Positions 9,957-21,531 of a DNA stretch of 64,000 nt are shown here, piece by piece. Numbering within the stretch: position 1 is the stretch's first letter; the number at the start of each line of letters is the position of its first letter. The notes under the pieces are model-generated. The model was not told where the DNA came from and searched no databases. It saw only the letters and a list, made by a program, of their open reading frames with translations. The translations under genes and the position numbers were made by a program. The stretch is from Astragalus membranaceus (Eukaryota > Streptophyta > Magnoliopsida > Fabales > Fabaceae): the NCBI GenBank assembly GCA_039519185.1, contig CM076846.1:223746659-223810658 (forward strand). Direction: 5' to 3'.

Positions 9957-10665
9957 CTACAACACTGCAAGGGACTGAACAATAAGTATCTTCAAATCTT
10001 GTCTAGAGGTAACTCGTGAAACGCCAACATACGATTGACCATGTGAAAAAACAAGTTCAGGAAGATAAATACAAACATGTTTCAAAGATTGTCCTTGACT
10101 TTTATTGATCGTCATTGCAAAGGAAAAAGCTAAAGGAAACTGTCTTCGCTCAAATTTGAAAGGAATTCTCAAGTTAAATGGCGTAAGTGAGAACCTTGGA
10201 ATATAAACCTTATGACCAATATTGTTTCGTGTTATGACTTTGCCTTCAACGACATATTTTTACCGAATCTAGTAACCATGAGACATGTTCCATTTCACAA
10301 TCCTAATGTCCGCTGGTCTATATTTTTCAATAACATAACAGGAATACCAACTTTGAGCTTCAGAACATGCTTTGGAATACCGGAGGCAATAATGGTATTT
10401 AAAAATTCCGGGTTATGAACATCATCTGGGGAATCAATATTTGAAGTAATTAAACACAAACTGTCAAAACTTAAATGATTCTTCTCATCCCCAAGCAATA
10501 AAGACAACAAGCAATCATTTATATGGTCAACCAAATCATTTGTAGGTGCTAGTATAGCTCGATCTCTGAAAACAATGGATCAATCATATTGGAAATTTTT
10601 TTTGGGTAAACAACATCAACTATAGTCTGAAGAGGATCAGTAAAAGACCTAATAAGGAGGTCATT
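9957..10665 (-). pseudogene. Helitron PIF1-like helicase, C-terminal remnant
   Basis: The minus strand gives, in order, a frame with SFTDPLQTIVD (about 10610-10660), a frameshift, then NDCLLSLLLGDEKNHLSFDS with GIPKHVLKLKVGIPVMLLKN (10295-10534). A further break precedes FAMTINKSQGQSLKHVCIYL and the HGQSYVGVSRVTSR block (9957-10172). These are the last motifs of the helicase half of plant Rep/Helicase proteins, which unwind DNA during rolling-circle transposition. The replication-initiator half and Walker A/B are absent, and at least two frame breaks occur. Confidence 0.85.
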
Positions 10666-10669
10666 TGGA

Positions 10670-11620
10670 CAACATATAATTCCGGAAACCAGTAGAACGT
10701 AGTTTTTTTAACTCCGGATTCATGTCTAATACATATTCTGGAAGCCTTTTTTTTTTCTTTAGAATTTCCGAAATTATGTGTAAGACACCAATCCGGAATT
10801 AAAAATTACGTTCAAGATTTATCTATAGTATCACATAATTTCGAAACATATATTTGTTCACTCCGGATTTATGTCCTACACATAATTCCGGAGGTATGTA
10901 TTTTTACCAAAAAATTTTATTTTTTTATAATAAAATAGATATGAGTGATCTGTTAGTTCCTTTCACGGTAGATTTATCAGACTCATTTACAATACAGAGG
11001 TACATATTTAATAAAAAAATTTACGAGTATTTACAAGTTATTATTTGTCATAATGACTGATAATAGTTTTATTTTGTAGATATTTCCTACGTGTAATAGT
11101 TTTATTTTTTATTTGCGAAAAGAGTGAGAAATACAAAGGAGTAGACACCGCCTGTTGTTGTAGAGTGAAGTCTTCAAAGAAGAGTAGTTGTTCTTTCAGG
11201 CTGAGACTCCTGAGAGCTACATCTTTGATTGATGCTGGGGATTGGAGAGAGAAGGTTAGGTGTGGACTACACCATCACGAACCACTTAAAACATCAAGCG
11301 GACTTCTATTAAACGTCGTATTTTGTAGTTTTATAATATAATATATATTTTTATTTAAAAGCCTATAAATTTACTTTTTTTAATGTTTAAAAATTGACTT
11401 CCAGAACTATTAAACGTAAATTCGGAACGCATAAATTCACATTTCACAATTATCTATATACATATTTTCAGAACACATTTTTATACTTTCAGAATTATCT
11501 ACAAAAGATAATTACAGAAGGTATTTTAACAAACCTTTCCAGAATCATGTATAATAGATAATTTCGGAAGCCATTTCGTTCCGGAATTATCTATATAGGT
11601 AATTCCGAAAAGTATGTTAG
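10670..11620. repeat. Element with TTCCGGAATTAT palindromic arrays
   Basis: Two blocks (about 10675-10895 and 11395-11620) hold many diverged copies of CCGGAATTAT in alternating orientation, e.g. TTCCGGAATTATCTATATAG followed by GTAATTCCGAAAA. A middle part (10930-11390) lacks them. The layout parallels the element at 11783-13027. Terminal repeats and target duplications could not be fixed, so the borders are approximate. Confidence 0.5.
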
Positions 11621-11782
11621 GACTCGGGTCATGAATATTTGTTAAAGGTTAGGGGCAAAATGGGTAGTTTGTACAAATGAAGGGTATGGAGTCTAATGGC
11701 GGGGTTGGAAAATTAAATCGCCTGGGCCCATGAAATGACAGAGGAGAAACAAAAGCCCATCACATTTTTGCTGCTATTTCTT

Positions 11783-13027
11783 GGGTTTTTTTTTATGTAC
11801 CCCCATCATCTCCCTATTTACCCCCACATAAAAGTGAAACCCGAAAATACCCCTGCCCAATTTTTAATTCGCTCGGATTTACCTCCATTTGAGGTAAATC
11901 CGCTTTGTTATTTTTAAAGTCGGATTTACCTCATATGGGGGTGTCCAATAGATAAATCCGATTTCAAAAATAACAAAGCGGATTTACCTTAGCTAGAGGT
12001 AAATCCGCTTTGTTATTTTGGAAATCGGATTTACCTAGTGGGTACATAAATCCGATTTCCCTAAAAAAAGAGAAAATCGGATTTATCCCACCTAAGGTAA
12101 ATCCGATTTCCCTAAAAAAAGGAAATCGGATTTATCCCACCTAAGGTAAATCCGATTTTGTTATTAAAAAAATTGTTTTTTATTTAATTTTTTAAAAAAG
12201 GTTATAAAATACTACTAAAAATCCGTTAAACAGCCAAAACTAATCCAAAAATTATGAAAACACCACTAAAAATCTAATAAAACCAAAATAAAGTTATGCA
12301 AATTTTTTCAGATTTTTTGGAGATTATGAAAAATTTAAAAAATTAATAAAAAATAGTAAACGATGGAATTTGGGATTTTGAGGTCCCCAGTCCTGAAAGA
12401 AGTCACTTCTTTAGGAGTATTGATCCTTGATATTTTTCGGATTTAAAGAATGTGGTTTCATTACAATTTGAGTAGGTTGCCCGAAAACTGATTTTTTAGC
12501 CTAAATTATTCTCCCGACGTACAATATCGTCACGTGTTAACGAACTACACACTAAACAGAACCAAAAGATGGTCGAAATTTGTTTTTAAAATTTTAACTG
12601 ATTTATTTATTTATTAATTGGGTTAACAAAGCGGATTTACCCCCACATAAGGTAAATCTGCTTTGGTTATTTTTAAAAGCGGATTTACCTTATATGATGG
12701 GGTAGATCCGCTTTTAAAAATAACAAATCGGATTTACCCCCACTTAAGGTAAATCCGATTTGTTATTTTTAAAAGCGGATCTACCCATCTTAAATAAATC
12801 CGATTTAAATTTTTTAAAATTTTTAGTGGAAATCGGATTTACCTAAATCCGATTTAAATTTTTTAAAATTTTTAGTGGAAATCGGATTTACCTAAATCCG
12901 ATTTCCAAAAAAAAAAAATGAAATCAGGATACGTTCGGGATTTTTAAATTTTGTTAAGGGCAATTGCGTCTTTTCGCAGGGTCGGTGGGGGTAGCTGGGA
13001 GATGATGGGGGTAAAAAAAAAAATCCC
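11783..13027. mobile_element. MULE-like element with subterminal CGGATTT arrays
   Basis: The unit begins GGGTTTTTTTTTATGTACCC, followed by CCATCATCTCCC, and ends with the inverted counterpart GGGAGATGATGGGGG plus TAAAAAAAAAAATCCC. An exact 9-bp duplication CTATTTCTT flanks it (11774-11782 and 13028-13036). Both subterminal regions carry alternating CGGATTTACC and GGTAAATCCG motifs: six pairs at 11873-12155, and about six pairs, some mutated, at 12628-12905. The centre is AT-rich and non-coding. No transposase is encoded, so mobility would depend on an enzyme from elsewhere. It ends about 840 bp before the F-box start codon, next to what looks like the F-box 5' UTR. Confidence 0.85.
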
Positions 13028-13354
13028 CTATTTCTTTGTACCTCTCAGTTCCTCTCTGTCTTTTCAAGTTCTAATAGAAAAAACCCTATACCTCAATTTC
13101 AGTTTTCTTCCGGTTTACGTTTTCAACAATCAAGCTTATTCTTCGAAACCTGAGCGCAGATAATCGGTGATCACAAGAATTCTTTCACCGCCATTCCCAT
13201 TTCTCCGCTTCGTCACGTTCAATCTAATTCTAGGTATTTGATTCTTCAACAACGTCTTAATTTTCATCACATCTTCTCTGTTTAGTCGATTTATTTGATT
13301 TTCTATCGCTTGAAATTCATGTAGTTTACTCGATTATGAACTAGCCGAAGCCGC

Positions 13355-13461
<107 letters not shown>

Positions 13462-13871
13462 TTATTAATTAATTTTGGGGTATTGCATTGCACATAGTTG
13501 TTATTGTTAAAAACCTAATTCTTGAAGTTGTCGACTTTTTATTGGGTTGGGTTCATAACTTGTGAAGTCATTGTGATAAGCAGTTACCACCACTTTTTTG
13601 AGTAATTGAGATATTCATTGACGTAAATTATATCTGAGACGATCGGTTTTTGTGATATCTATTCATGTTTTGGATTCTTTCTCATATGTTTTGTCCCTAA
13701 TGTCTTCATCATGAACTTGTTATGATATGATTATCAGATTAATCTGAAACAAAAATAAACCTCATCGTTTATCTGTTTTTGTTTGGTTTGTAAAGCTCGA
13801 AGCTTGTGGGGAGTCTATGTTTATTTTCCTATTTAGGGTTGTCAAGTACTGCCACATATCTACCCTGTGAA

Positions 13872-15853
13872 ATGGTATCTAATGATTTACCTCTGCATAT
13901 GTCTTCTCGGAAGAAAAGGAAACATCAGATAGAGGATAACGCGGACTGTGTTGAAGAGGGTGAAGCTGAAAAGGATTCAGACCAAATGGATCAAAGTGTT
14001 GAATCCATGGATTGCATCTCGCACTTGCCTGATCATGTCATTCATCACATTCTTTCCTTCTTTCGGAATACGAAGGATTTAGTTCGGACCAGTGTTTTGT
14101 CTAAGAGATGGAAAGAGTTGTGGGATTCTTTCTCTGTTTTCATCTTTGATGAGCGAAAGTTCATTGAGGGAATTGGACATGAAGATAGCAGTAATAAGGA
14201 AAAGACGTTTAGAGAGTATGTAACCGACTCTCTGAATAATCACCTTACAGTAAAGCTGCACATAAAGAAATTGTTGGTGCATATGCTCTCGTTTAAATTA
14301 GATGATTCTCCACTTGTTGATTACTGGGTAAATGTTGCTGTGATAAAAAAGGTCAAAGAACTAGATCTCCAGGTTGATATAACGGATAATGGGCACTATA
14401 CTCTACCACAAATTGTCTTTATATCTGAAACTTTGACCGGGTTAAGGTTAAGTGGTTGCACAGTGCAAACTTCCATGATTTCAATGCTTCCTAATCTGCA
14501 GAAACTTTATCTACGGAAAGTTCACGTAGTTGAAAACGTCATTCAAAATCTGATTGCTTGCTGCCATTCAATTGAGGATTTGAGATTTATACAGTGCTCA
14601 GGTTTGAAAAGATTGTGTGTTTCAAATCTTATCCGACTCGGTAGGGTTGATATCCACCACTGCAATCATCTGAAGATTGTTGAACTCTGTGCCCCAAATC
14701 TTCACACATTTTGGTTTTGTGGCAAAAAATCAGCTCCCTGCAAAGTTAGTTTGGAAGGATGTAAATCTCTAAAAAGATTGACACTAGAACATCCCCAAGT
14801 GACTCATGACTTATGTGAAAAGCAATTTGCCAGTTTTCCCATACTGGAAAAGTTGGATCTATGTTTATCTGATAAGGTTAAAACCCTTTCAATTTCAAAC
14901 CCTTATCTTCAGAGATTTGCTTTAAAAGGATGCAAGAAATTGGTTAGTGCTCAAGTAAATGCTCCTAATCTTCTATCTTTTGAGTTCAAGGGTGAGAAAA
15001 TGCCTTTCATAGACTTTAACCCTTTCTGCCTCAAGGATGCCAAACTTTCTTTTGAAGCTAAATCTGTACGTAAGTCTGGTAGATCTGGTGACATATTGTG
15101 GTATATGGTGAGATATTTAATTTTGAAGTTTGATAGTGAGGGATTTAAATTGGTTATCCACTCTAATAAGGTATTGTTCTCCTAACATCTAAGTCATTTT
15201 TTGTTGGCTTCCTTGCTGAATTGCCATTTCCAAATAACTTAATTCTTATTAATTTAACTTGGTTACTTATTGCAGAATATTATTATTTTCGAAGATTTGA
15301 CCAACATCAGATTCCCTCCACTGTCTAACCTGAGCTTTGAAATTATCAAATCATCTGCATGTATTGAGGATATTTTGTTTAGTTTGCTGCGGACATTGCA
15401 CCCAGTGTCTGTATCTATAGTTTCTCCTTTTAACAGCAAATTCCCTGAGGTATGGTAGTTCTCTCTTATTGTTTTCAAAGGTGATAAGATCTGTTATCAG
15501 CCATGAAGCATGACGTTTGACCCACTAAGAGCCTATGTGAACCGTTTTTGCTATTAACTTTCTAAATAACGTGGTTGCAGGCAGTGTATGAAATGATAAA
15601 GATCAAAGATGAGGAATCAACGTGTTGCAGATATAACACCTCAAAAAATAAATGCTGGCGGCATTTCTTGAAGGATGTCAAGTTTGAGTACTTAAAAGAT
15701 ATAACGCTTGAAGATATCTCAGAGTTTTTAGACAAAAGTACTTCTACTTGGTATGATTGGTTGAAGACTTTATCTTTGAAATCTTTGTCTGAAGCGACTT
15801 ATCTTAGACTACACTGGAATTCTCATCAACCTGATGTGAACGTGGAGACATAA
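13872..15853 (+). CDS. F-box/LRR (FBD-like) protein
   Basis: Three coding exons are inferred: 13872-15170, 15276-15449 and 15581-15853, all joined in phase 0 at good GT/AG sites, giving about 581 residues. An NLS-like RKKRKH lies at residues 13-18. The F-box is at about 48-90 (ISHLPDHVIHHILSF, then VRTSVLSKRWKELWDS). Leucine-rich repeats fill the middle, with recurring units of the form LxxLxLxxC. Such proteins bring targets to an SCF ubiquitin ligase via SKP1, with the repeats choosing the target; the target here is unknown. The start is the first ATG of the frame; a later in-frame ATG at 13899 is possible. The frame is open upstream to 13806 without an ATG. Confidence 0.85.
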
Positions 15854-16568
15854 AAGACTTAGTTATCAATGATCGACAGAAAGTTTTGTTTTGGAATTTA
15901 TCCTGTTGGCACTAATCTATCCCTTTGCTTCTTTTCTTCTTTTTACTGTTACATATCAAACTGAAGATTTAGTGATCCGTAGAATAGTTTCAATTTTTAT
16001 ACTGAGTACGATTCTCCTGCCCTTCTGGTCACTTGTATATATTCTTGATTCTAGATGGTGACTCAGCTGCTATCTCTTAAATTTTAATTTATAAAAAGAA
16101 ATGAGTTAGTGGAAATAATAGTCGTGCTATCATAACAAGCAAATTGATATTCTTTCCAAACTGTTCGAATCAGATACTGCATAAATGCCAACAATTTTTT
16201 TGCGCTTATATTAACATCACATTCCATTACAAATAATAGTCGTACTGTCATAACAAAACGTTGCTGCTTCTGATTTCTGGGATACACCCCTTTGCAAATC
16301 ATTTGTCCTTATGGTAAAGAAATACTAGATCCTTACTGTTTTCCTTTTATGTATTTCTCTTGTTTTTTAACATTGCAAAGTACAAATAGTTGTCCAGTCG
16401 ACAATTCTAACATTTCACTAACAAGCAAGATGTTTCAGTTTACAAGAGAAAAAAAACTTTGGAAACACCAGAAGAACAAAGAAATCACTATATATTAATC
16501 AAAGTATACTTGTCTAGATTCTCTTTAGGACTAAAAACCAAGCAATTTTGTAGGAAGGAACGTATAGG
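15854..16568. other. F-box 3' flank, no further gene
   Basis: Probable 3' UTR to about 16080, then AT-rich spacer with no supportable frame before the lectin-like exon. Confidence 0.5.
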
Positions 16569-17204
16569 ATGAAGAGCATAATGGTGGGGCCATGGCGAGG
16601 CAACTGTGGAAGAAGTTGGGATGATGATGGTACTAGCTTCACAGGGGTGAGAGAAATCACTCTAGTTTATGATCGTTTCATTGACTCAATCCGTGTGGTT
16701 TATGATAAGAATGGTAAGCCTTTCACAGCTGATAAAGATGGAGGACTTGGAACTTGGAAGGGTCAGCTAGCTCAATTATTAATTCTTTTTCCTTATACAT
16801 AATAATAGAATGTTTGTATCCTTTAACAACTTATGAGTGGCCTTTTACTTACCTAGATTAAGCTGCAGTATCCAGATGAATTCTTGATCAGTGTGAGTGG
16901 CCACTATTGTCCAGTTGTTTATGGTGGCACCCCAGTTATTCGGTCATTGACATTCAAGAGCAACCGTAGAACCTTTGGACCATATGGAATTGAAGAAGGG
17001 ACTCCATTCACTTTTTCAATAGATGGTGGCCAAGTTGTTGGTTTTAAGGGGAGATGTGTTTGGTACTTGGACTCAATTGCCTTCATTTTGTCTGATACTT
17101 TGCCACCTAAGTCGCTGTTTCAGAGGGTACATAAAGGCTTGTATAGGCTTGGAAGTACTGCTCCAAAATCTTCATCTTTCAAGGATGCTCACAAGACTAT
17201 ATGA
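16569..17204 (+). pseudogene. Jacalin-related lectin, one domain, splice donor lost
   Basis: The first exon (16569 to about 16760) encodes a jacalin domain start: VGPWRGNCGRSWDDD, GVREITLVYDRFIDSIRVVY, DKNGKPFTADKDGG. The second (16859-17204) continues IKLQYPDEFLISVSGHYCPV, a RSLTFKSNRRTFGPYG block, GGQVVGFKGR and WYLDSIAFIL, then a short family-type tail and stop. Jacalin lectins bind mannose or galactose sugars. Exon 2 starts in phase 0 after TTACCTAG, but no GT is found at the matching phase after exon 1. The nearest donor (AAGG followed by GTCAGC) is in phase 1 and leads to an immediate stop. So the gene is either broken or spliced unusually. Conservation of the domain suggests recent loss. 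Confidence 0.65.
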
Positions 17205-17343
17205 ATTTAAGCACGGCTTCAGTTCTATGTATGGTCTGTTTACATATATTAATTAATTGTGTAGCATTTTAATGATGGGTCAATCTGGTACTATACTGTT
17301 AACATCTTATTGTATCCACCTAAAAAACTTTATATCTCATACT

Positions 17344-17540
17344 TGTCAAAATCGGAGACATGATATTGATCACGCAGTTCGGCCAAACGTTGTCTACTTC
17401 TGCGACTACAGAGTAGCTGTAGTTCCGTTTTATTGATTGTGTGTCTTGATCATTTGAGTACAAACACTAATGAGTTTAAATAGGCTATTCTATGAAAACC
17501 TAACGGGCCTGGGCTAAATACATATGTAAATAAATCTACA
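17344..17540 (-). repeat. 3' LTR, truncated
   Basis: Matches 20632-20828 of the other LTR with about a dozen substitutions, then stops at AAATCTACA. About 40 bp of its U3 start are lost, together with the adjoining polypurine tract. Confidence 0.9.
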
Positions 17541-19177
17541 AGGAGGGCAAGGAACAATATCCCAAGTGAAGTTGTCCTGAAGGGCCTGGAGTTCCTCATT
17601 CATGGCATTTACCCAAGACACATCTTTAACAGCCTACGAGTAACAAGTAGGAACAGATGTGCCAGATAGAGAAGCAGTTAAAGCAGTAAGTGAGGAAACA
17701 AACCTGTCTGGGGAATATCTTTCAGGTGCTCGAGACGTTCTACCAGAACGCCGTGGTGCCGACGGTACAGGATCAGGAGGCGGATCAACGTCGGAAGGGG
17801 AAGTGGGAACGAGTCCTGGTTTATCAAAAAATTGGGGAAGTATAGCAATATCATTCAAACCAGGAGAAGAGCATGGAAACATAAACTGATTATCAAAAAA
17901 TGTCACATTCCTAGAAATACGAAAACGATGGTTAGAGACATCATAACACACAAAACCCTTATGAGACTGACTATACCCCATAAATGCACATTGGACAGAT
18001 TGTGCTCCAAGCTTATGTTTTTCAGTGGATGGGAGGTGAACAAAACATATACACCCAAAAGTATGTAAACTACTGTAATCAGGCTGAGTTTTAAAATGAC
18101 AAAAATAAGGAGAATCAAACCCAATCACCGTGGAAGGAAGACGGTTGATAAAAAAACAGCTGTGGAAAGAGCCTCCACCCAAAATTTGGATGGAACAGAG
18201 GCCTGGAGAAGTAAGGTACGTGTCACATCCAACAAGTGACGATTCTTACGTTCTGCAACACCATTTTGCTGAGGGGTATTGGGACAAGATCGTTGAGACA
18301 GTATACCTTTTTGCTGTAAGAACTCCTGAAACTCATGAGACATATACTCACCACCAGAATCAGACCGAAGAATTCTAATACTCGTTTGAAATTGATTTTC
18401 AACATACATCAGAAATTTCTTAAACATAGAAAACACTTCAGATTTAGATTTAAGAAAATAGATCCAAGTAAAACGGCTATAATCATCGATAAATGTGACA
18501 AAATATTTATAGTGAGCATGAGAAGCGACAGGAGAGATTCCCCAAACATCACTATGAATCAACTCAAAAAAAGTAGAAGCACGATGAGCACGAGACGGAA
18601 AAGGAAGTGTTTTACTTTTAGCTAATTTGCAAACCGAACATGAAATAGGGGTACTAGAATCCATCAGTTTAGGACCTAACAAGCCAGTCTTAAATAAGTG
18701 AGACAAAACAATAGAGTTTGGATGGCCCAATTTCCTATGCCAATCCTCACATGCATTCAAAACACTATTACAAGCAAGAGATAAATGATTTGAAATAAAC
18801 TGGAGAGGAAACACTCTTCCAACTTTAGGCCCATTCGCGATCACCTTCCCTGACACCCGATCCTGTACAAGACAACCATCCGGAGTAAGATTAACATCAC
18901 AACCTTCATCCACTAATTGACCAGCAGACAATAAATTTGAGGCAAGCCCAGGTGCTACCAGCACATTGCGAAAATTAGAATTTATGTCACCAACATTAGT
19001 TATAGGAATGGTACTGCCATTAGCAATTTGAATTTTTTGATTACCAATATAAGAACGTAAATTGTGCAGGAGTTCAGAGGAACCCGTCATGTGATTCGAT
19101 GCACCAGAGTCAAATAACCAAGATATGAAAGAAGACATACCAGTAATGCCCAAGGCAGAAAGAGCAGATAGTACCAT
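17541..19177 (-). pseudogene. Copia pol remnant (protease, integrase, start of RT)
   Basis: Reading from 19177 down, the frame shows the aspartic protease motif WLFDSGASNHMT, the GAG-pre-integrase WHRKLGHPNS, and integrase core segments FIDDYSRFTWIYFLKSKSE, RSDSGGEY and TPQQNGVAERKNRHLL. A one-base loss in a T-run near 18150 shifts the frame. The continuing frame (17634-18182) holds the integrase C-terminal part, with HTFGCICFVHLP and GYSQSHKGF. The last recognisable residues (NAMNEELQALQDN) are the start of reverse transcriptase, and the deletion begins there. Polymerase and RNase H catalytic parts are gone, so the copy cannot move by itself. Confidence 0.9.
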
Positions 19178-19196
19178 TTTGTTGAATTAATTCAGG

Positions 19197-20107
19197 CTAT
19201 AGAGCACCACCATCAGATGCACCAGTGGTGGAAGGACCAGCGGTAGAGCTAGTAGTGGCATGGAATGCCTGCAATGGACGCTTAGTCGGTCGTGAAGGAC
19301 GCGTAGGACATGCAGAGATGATATGACCCCGCTGCTTGCAATAATTGCAAAATTTCATAGGACAACTACGAGCAACATGTCCAAACTGTTTACAAGAGAA
19401 GCATTGAGTTTGTCGCATATCACAGCCCACGCCTCTATTTTGCGCAGCATATGCAACTGTCATAGGTTCAGAATGGATGGGATCATTAAGCATGGTTCCT
19501 TGAGTATTAAGACGTTGTTCTTCCCTGAGCAGTTCACCAACACAGATATCCAAGGAAGGAACAAGGTTCCTATTCAGCAAAGCACCTCGAACGGCCTCAA
19601 ATTTCGGACGAAGTTTCATGAGAAATTGATCCCGTTGACTAGTATCATAAACATCACGAACGGCCGACAATGACGGCTTGGGAACAGTAGCATAAATAAT
19701 AGCAGAGTGTTCTGTCCATAAATTCAGAAAACCAGAATAATAATCTTGAATTGACAAATTACCTTGTTTGTAATTGGCAATCTCCAACTCCAACTGGAAA
19801 CTCTTAGCCGTATTGTCCTGATTGTAAATACGCTTCAAGTAATCCCACATTTCTTGAGCGGTTGAAAAAGATCTCAAATTATTGATCATCTGAAGATCAA
19901 TTGTACTGAGGATCCACGAAATAATTTGAGCATCTTTGACTTCCCACGCATCTAAGGCAGTGTTATCTGTCGGCGCCTTAGAAATCCCATCAAGGTGATT
20001 CCATAGTCCTTTCCCTTTGACATACATCTTGAATTGAAATTCCCAAGCAGCATAATTTTTCCGGTAAATCGAACACAAAAATTATCTCGTTCCTTGTCAG
20101 AAGCCAT
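19197..20107 (-). pseudogene. Copia gag with frameshift
   Basis: The frame starts at 20107 (MASDKERDNF). It loses a base in an A-run after about 20 residues and continues from there with YAAWEFQFKMYVKGKGLWNH. A UBN2-type gag domain follows. Two CCHC zinc knuckles stand near the C-terminus: CFSCKQFGHVARSC and CNYCKQRGHIISAC. Gag packages element RNA in virus-like particles. A stop at about 19198 separates gag from pol, which lies in another frame. Confidence 0.88.
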
Positions 20108-20631
20108 TAAAAAAAACGATGTCGTGAACAAATCAGAATTTGCCCAAAAAAATATACTAGGCCAAATAATCTCCCTGCCAACAGAAAGATGCCAACCAAA
20201 AAAGAAAACAAATAATGCCAATCAAAAAAGGAAACAGAATCGTGAAACAAGAAATCCTCACAACACAAACGGAAACGGAAGCCAAGAAATCCCCAAACGA
20301 AACCGAGCAAGATTTGTGAACAGGATTCCGCAAATATCACAACGCAAACGGAAGCCAAGAATCCCACGACTCAGATCTCGCATAGCAACCGAGATAGATA
20401 CCAAGCAGAGTCACGAAGCTGGAGCGTAACAACCAACAGGGCTTGCGCAAGCAGGACCACGAACCCAGGTGAGCGATTCGCAATATGGATCGAACAATCA
20501 GAATGCCAATTACGAAACGCCAATTACGAAAGCATGAGAGCGACAGAATGCCCACACGAAAGTCACGAGCGACGGAACGCCAATTACGAAAGCAAGAGAC
20601 GGATACCAAGATCAAACCTAGACTGATACCA

Positions 20632-20867
20632 TGTCAAAATCGGAGACACAATATTGATCACGCAGTTCAGCTAAACGCTGCCTACGTATGCGACTACAGA
20701 GTAGCTGTAGTTCCATTTTATTGATTGTGTGTCTTGATCCTTTGAGTACAAACACTAATGAGTTTAAATAGGCTATTCTATGAAAACCTAACGGGCCTGG
20801 GCTGAATACATATGTAAATAAATCTACAAATCTACTATTTACAACCTTCCTTATTTCCTTATTCACA
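20632..20867 (-). repeat. 5' LTR of the copia element
   Basis: 236 bp, TG...CA ends. The primer-binding site adjoins it at 20623-20631 and the target duplication ATACT at 20868. Confidence 0.92.
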
Positions 20868-20872
20868 ATACT

Positions 20873-21086
20873 TATGCTCAGTGAGACATACTTGGTTTAG
20901 CTATATTGTTTGGCTTCTTTTAGCCTTAACAACCCTTAGTGCAGGACCTATGAGCCCAATCCGCACCAACCCACCAATATATTTTGATTGTCGTTGACGT
21001 ATATCAATTTTACAAAAATCTTGATTATTTTTAAATGACTATTTTGCTTTTTACTCTTAATAGAAAGACATTACATATAGTTGGCA
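20873..21086. other. Spacer, nothing recognised
   Basis: AT-rich DNA between the copia duplication and the candidate Helitron end. Confidence 0.4.
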
Positions 21087-21120
21087 CTAGTATTATTCCC
21101 GTGCATCCGACCGCGTTACG
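21087..21120 (-). other. Candidate degenerate Helitron 3' end
   Basis: A then CTAG (21087-21090), followed by TATTATTCCCGTGCATCC: on the minus strand a GCACGGG half-stem, spacer and CTAG then T. The other half-stem is eroded. If real, the AT-rich repeat DNA to the right would be the element body. Confidence 0.3.
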
Positions 21121-21359
21121 TGATACGATTACCTCAAATAAAAACGTTAATTTGAAATCTCATTAATCTAAAATCAATTGTAAAATATAGAGGATGACTT
21201 GCATACGGACAAGTGCTGTCGTGTTCTTTTTATGAATGGATTTAGACAGTATTTAAATAGTTTGAACATTACCCCGTGAGAATAAAGAAAAATTTAAAGT
21301 AGATAAAAAAGGAGTTTCAAATAAAAAATTGATAAATATTAAAACTAAAAATATAAAAG

Positions 21360-21479
21360 TATCATTTAAGAACAATATGTGCATTTATCCCGTGTGTTTT
21401 TCTATATCAGTGTAGTGTTTTTTATATATCATCGTTGTTATCCCATGTTTTTTTTTAAATATCAGTGCAATTATCCCGT

Positions 21480-21531
<52 letters not shown>

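Larger units (their letters stand above)
17344..20867 (-). mobile_element. Ty1-copia element, internally deleted
   Basis: An exact 5-bp duplication ATACT (17339-17343, 20868-20872) flanks terminal TGTCAAAATCGG and CTTATTCACA. The right LTR (20632-20867) is the 5' LTR; a primer-binding site complementary to initiator tRNA-Met (TGGTATCAG on the minus strand) follows it at 20623-20631. Gag, protease and integrase can be read on the minus strand. Reverse transcriptase (beyond its first residues), RNase H, the polypurine tract and the first part of the 3' LTR are missing. The element lies just downstream of the lectin-like gene. Confidence 0.92.

Noticed and set aside
11860..12910. CRISPR-like array of regularly spaced repeats
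   Set aside because: Motifs alternate in orientation, spacers are low-complexity, and the array lies within terminal inverted repeats with a 9-bp duplication in a plant genome.
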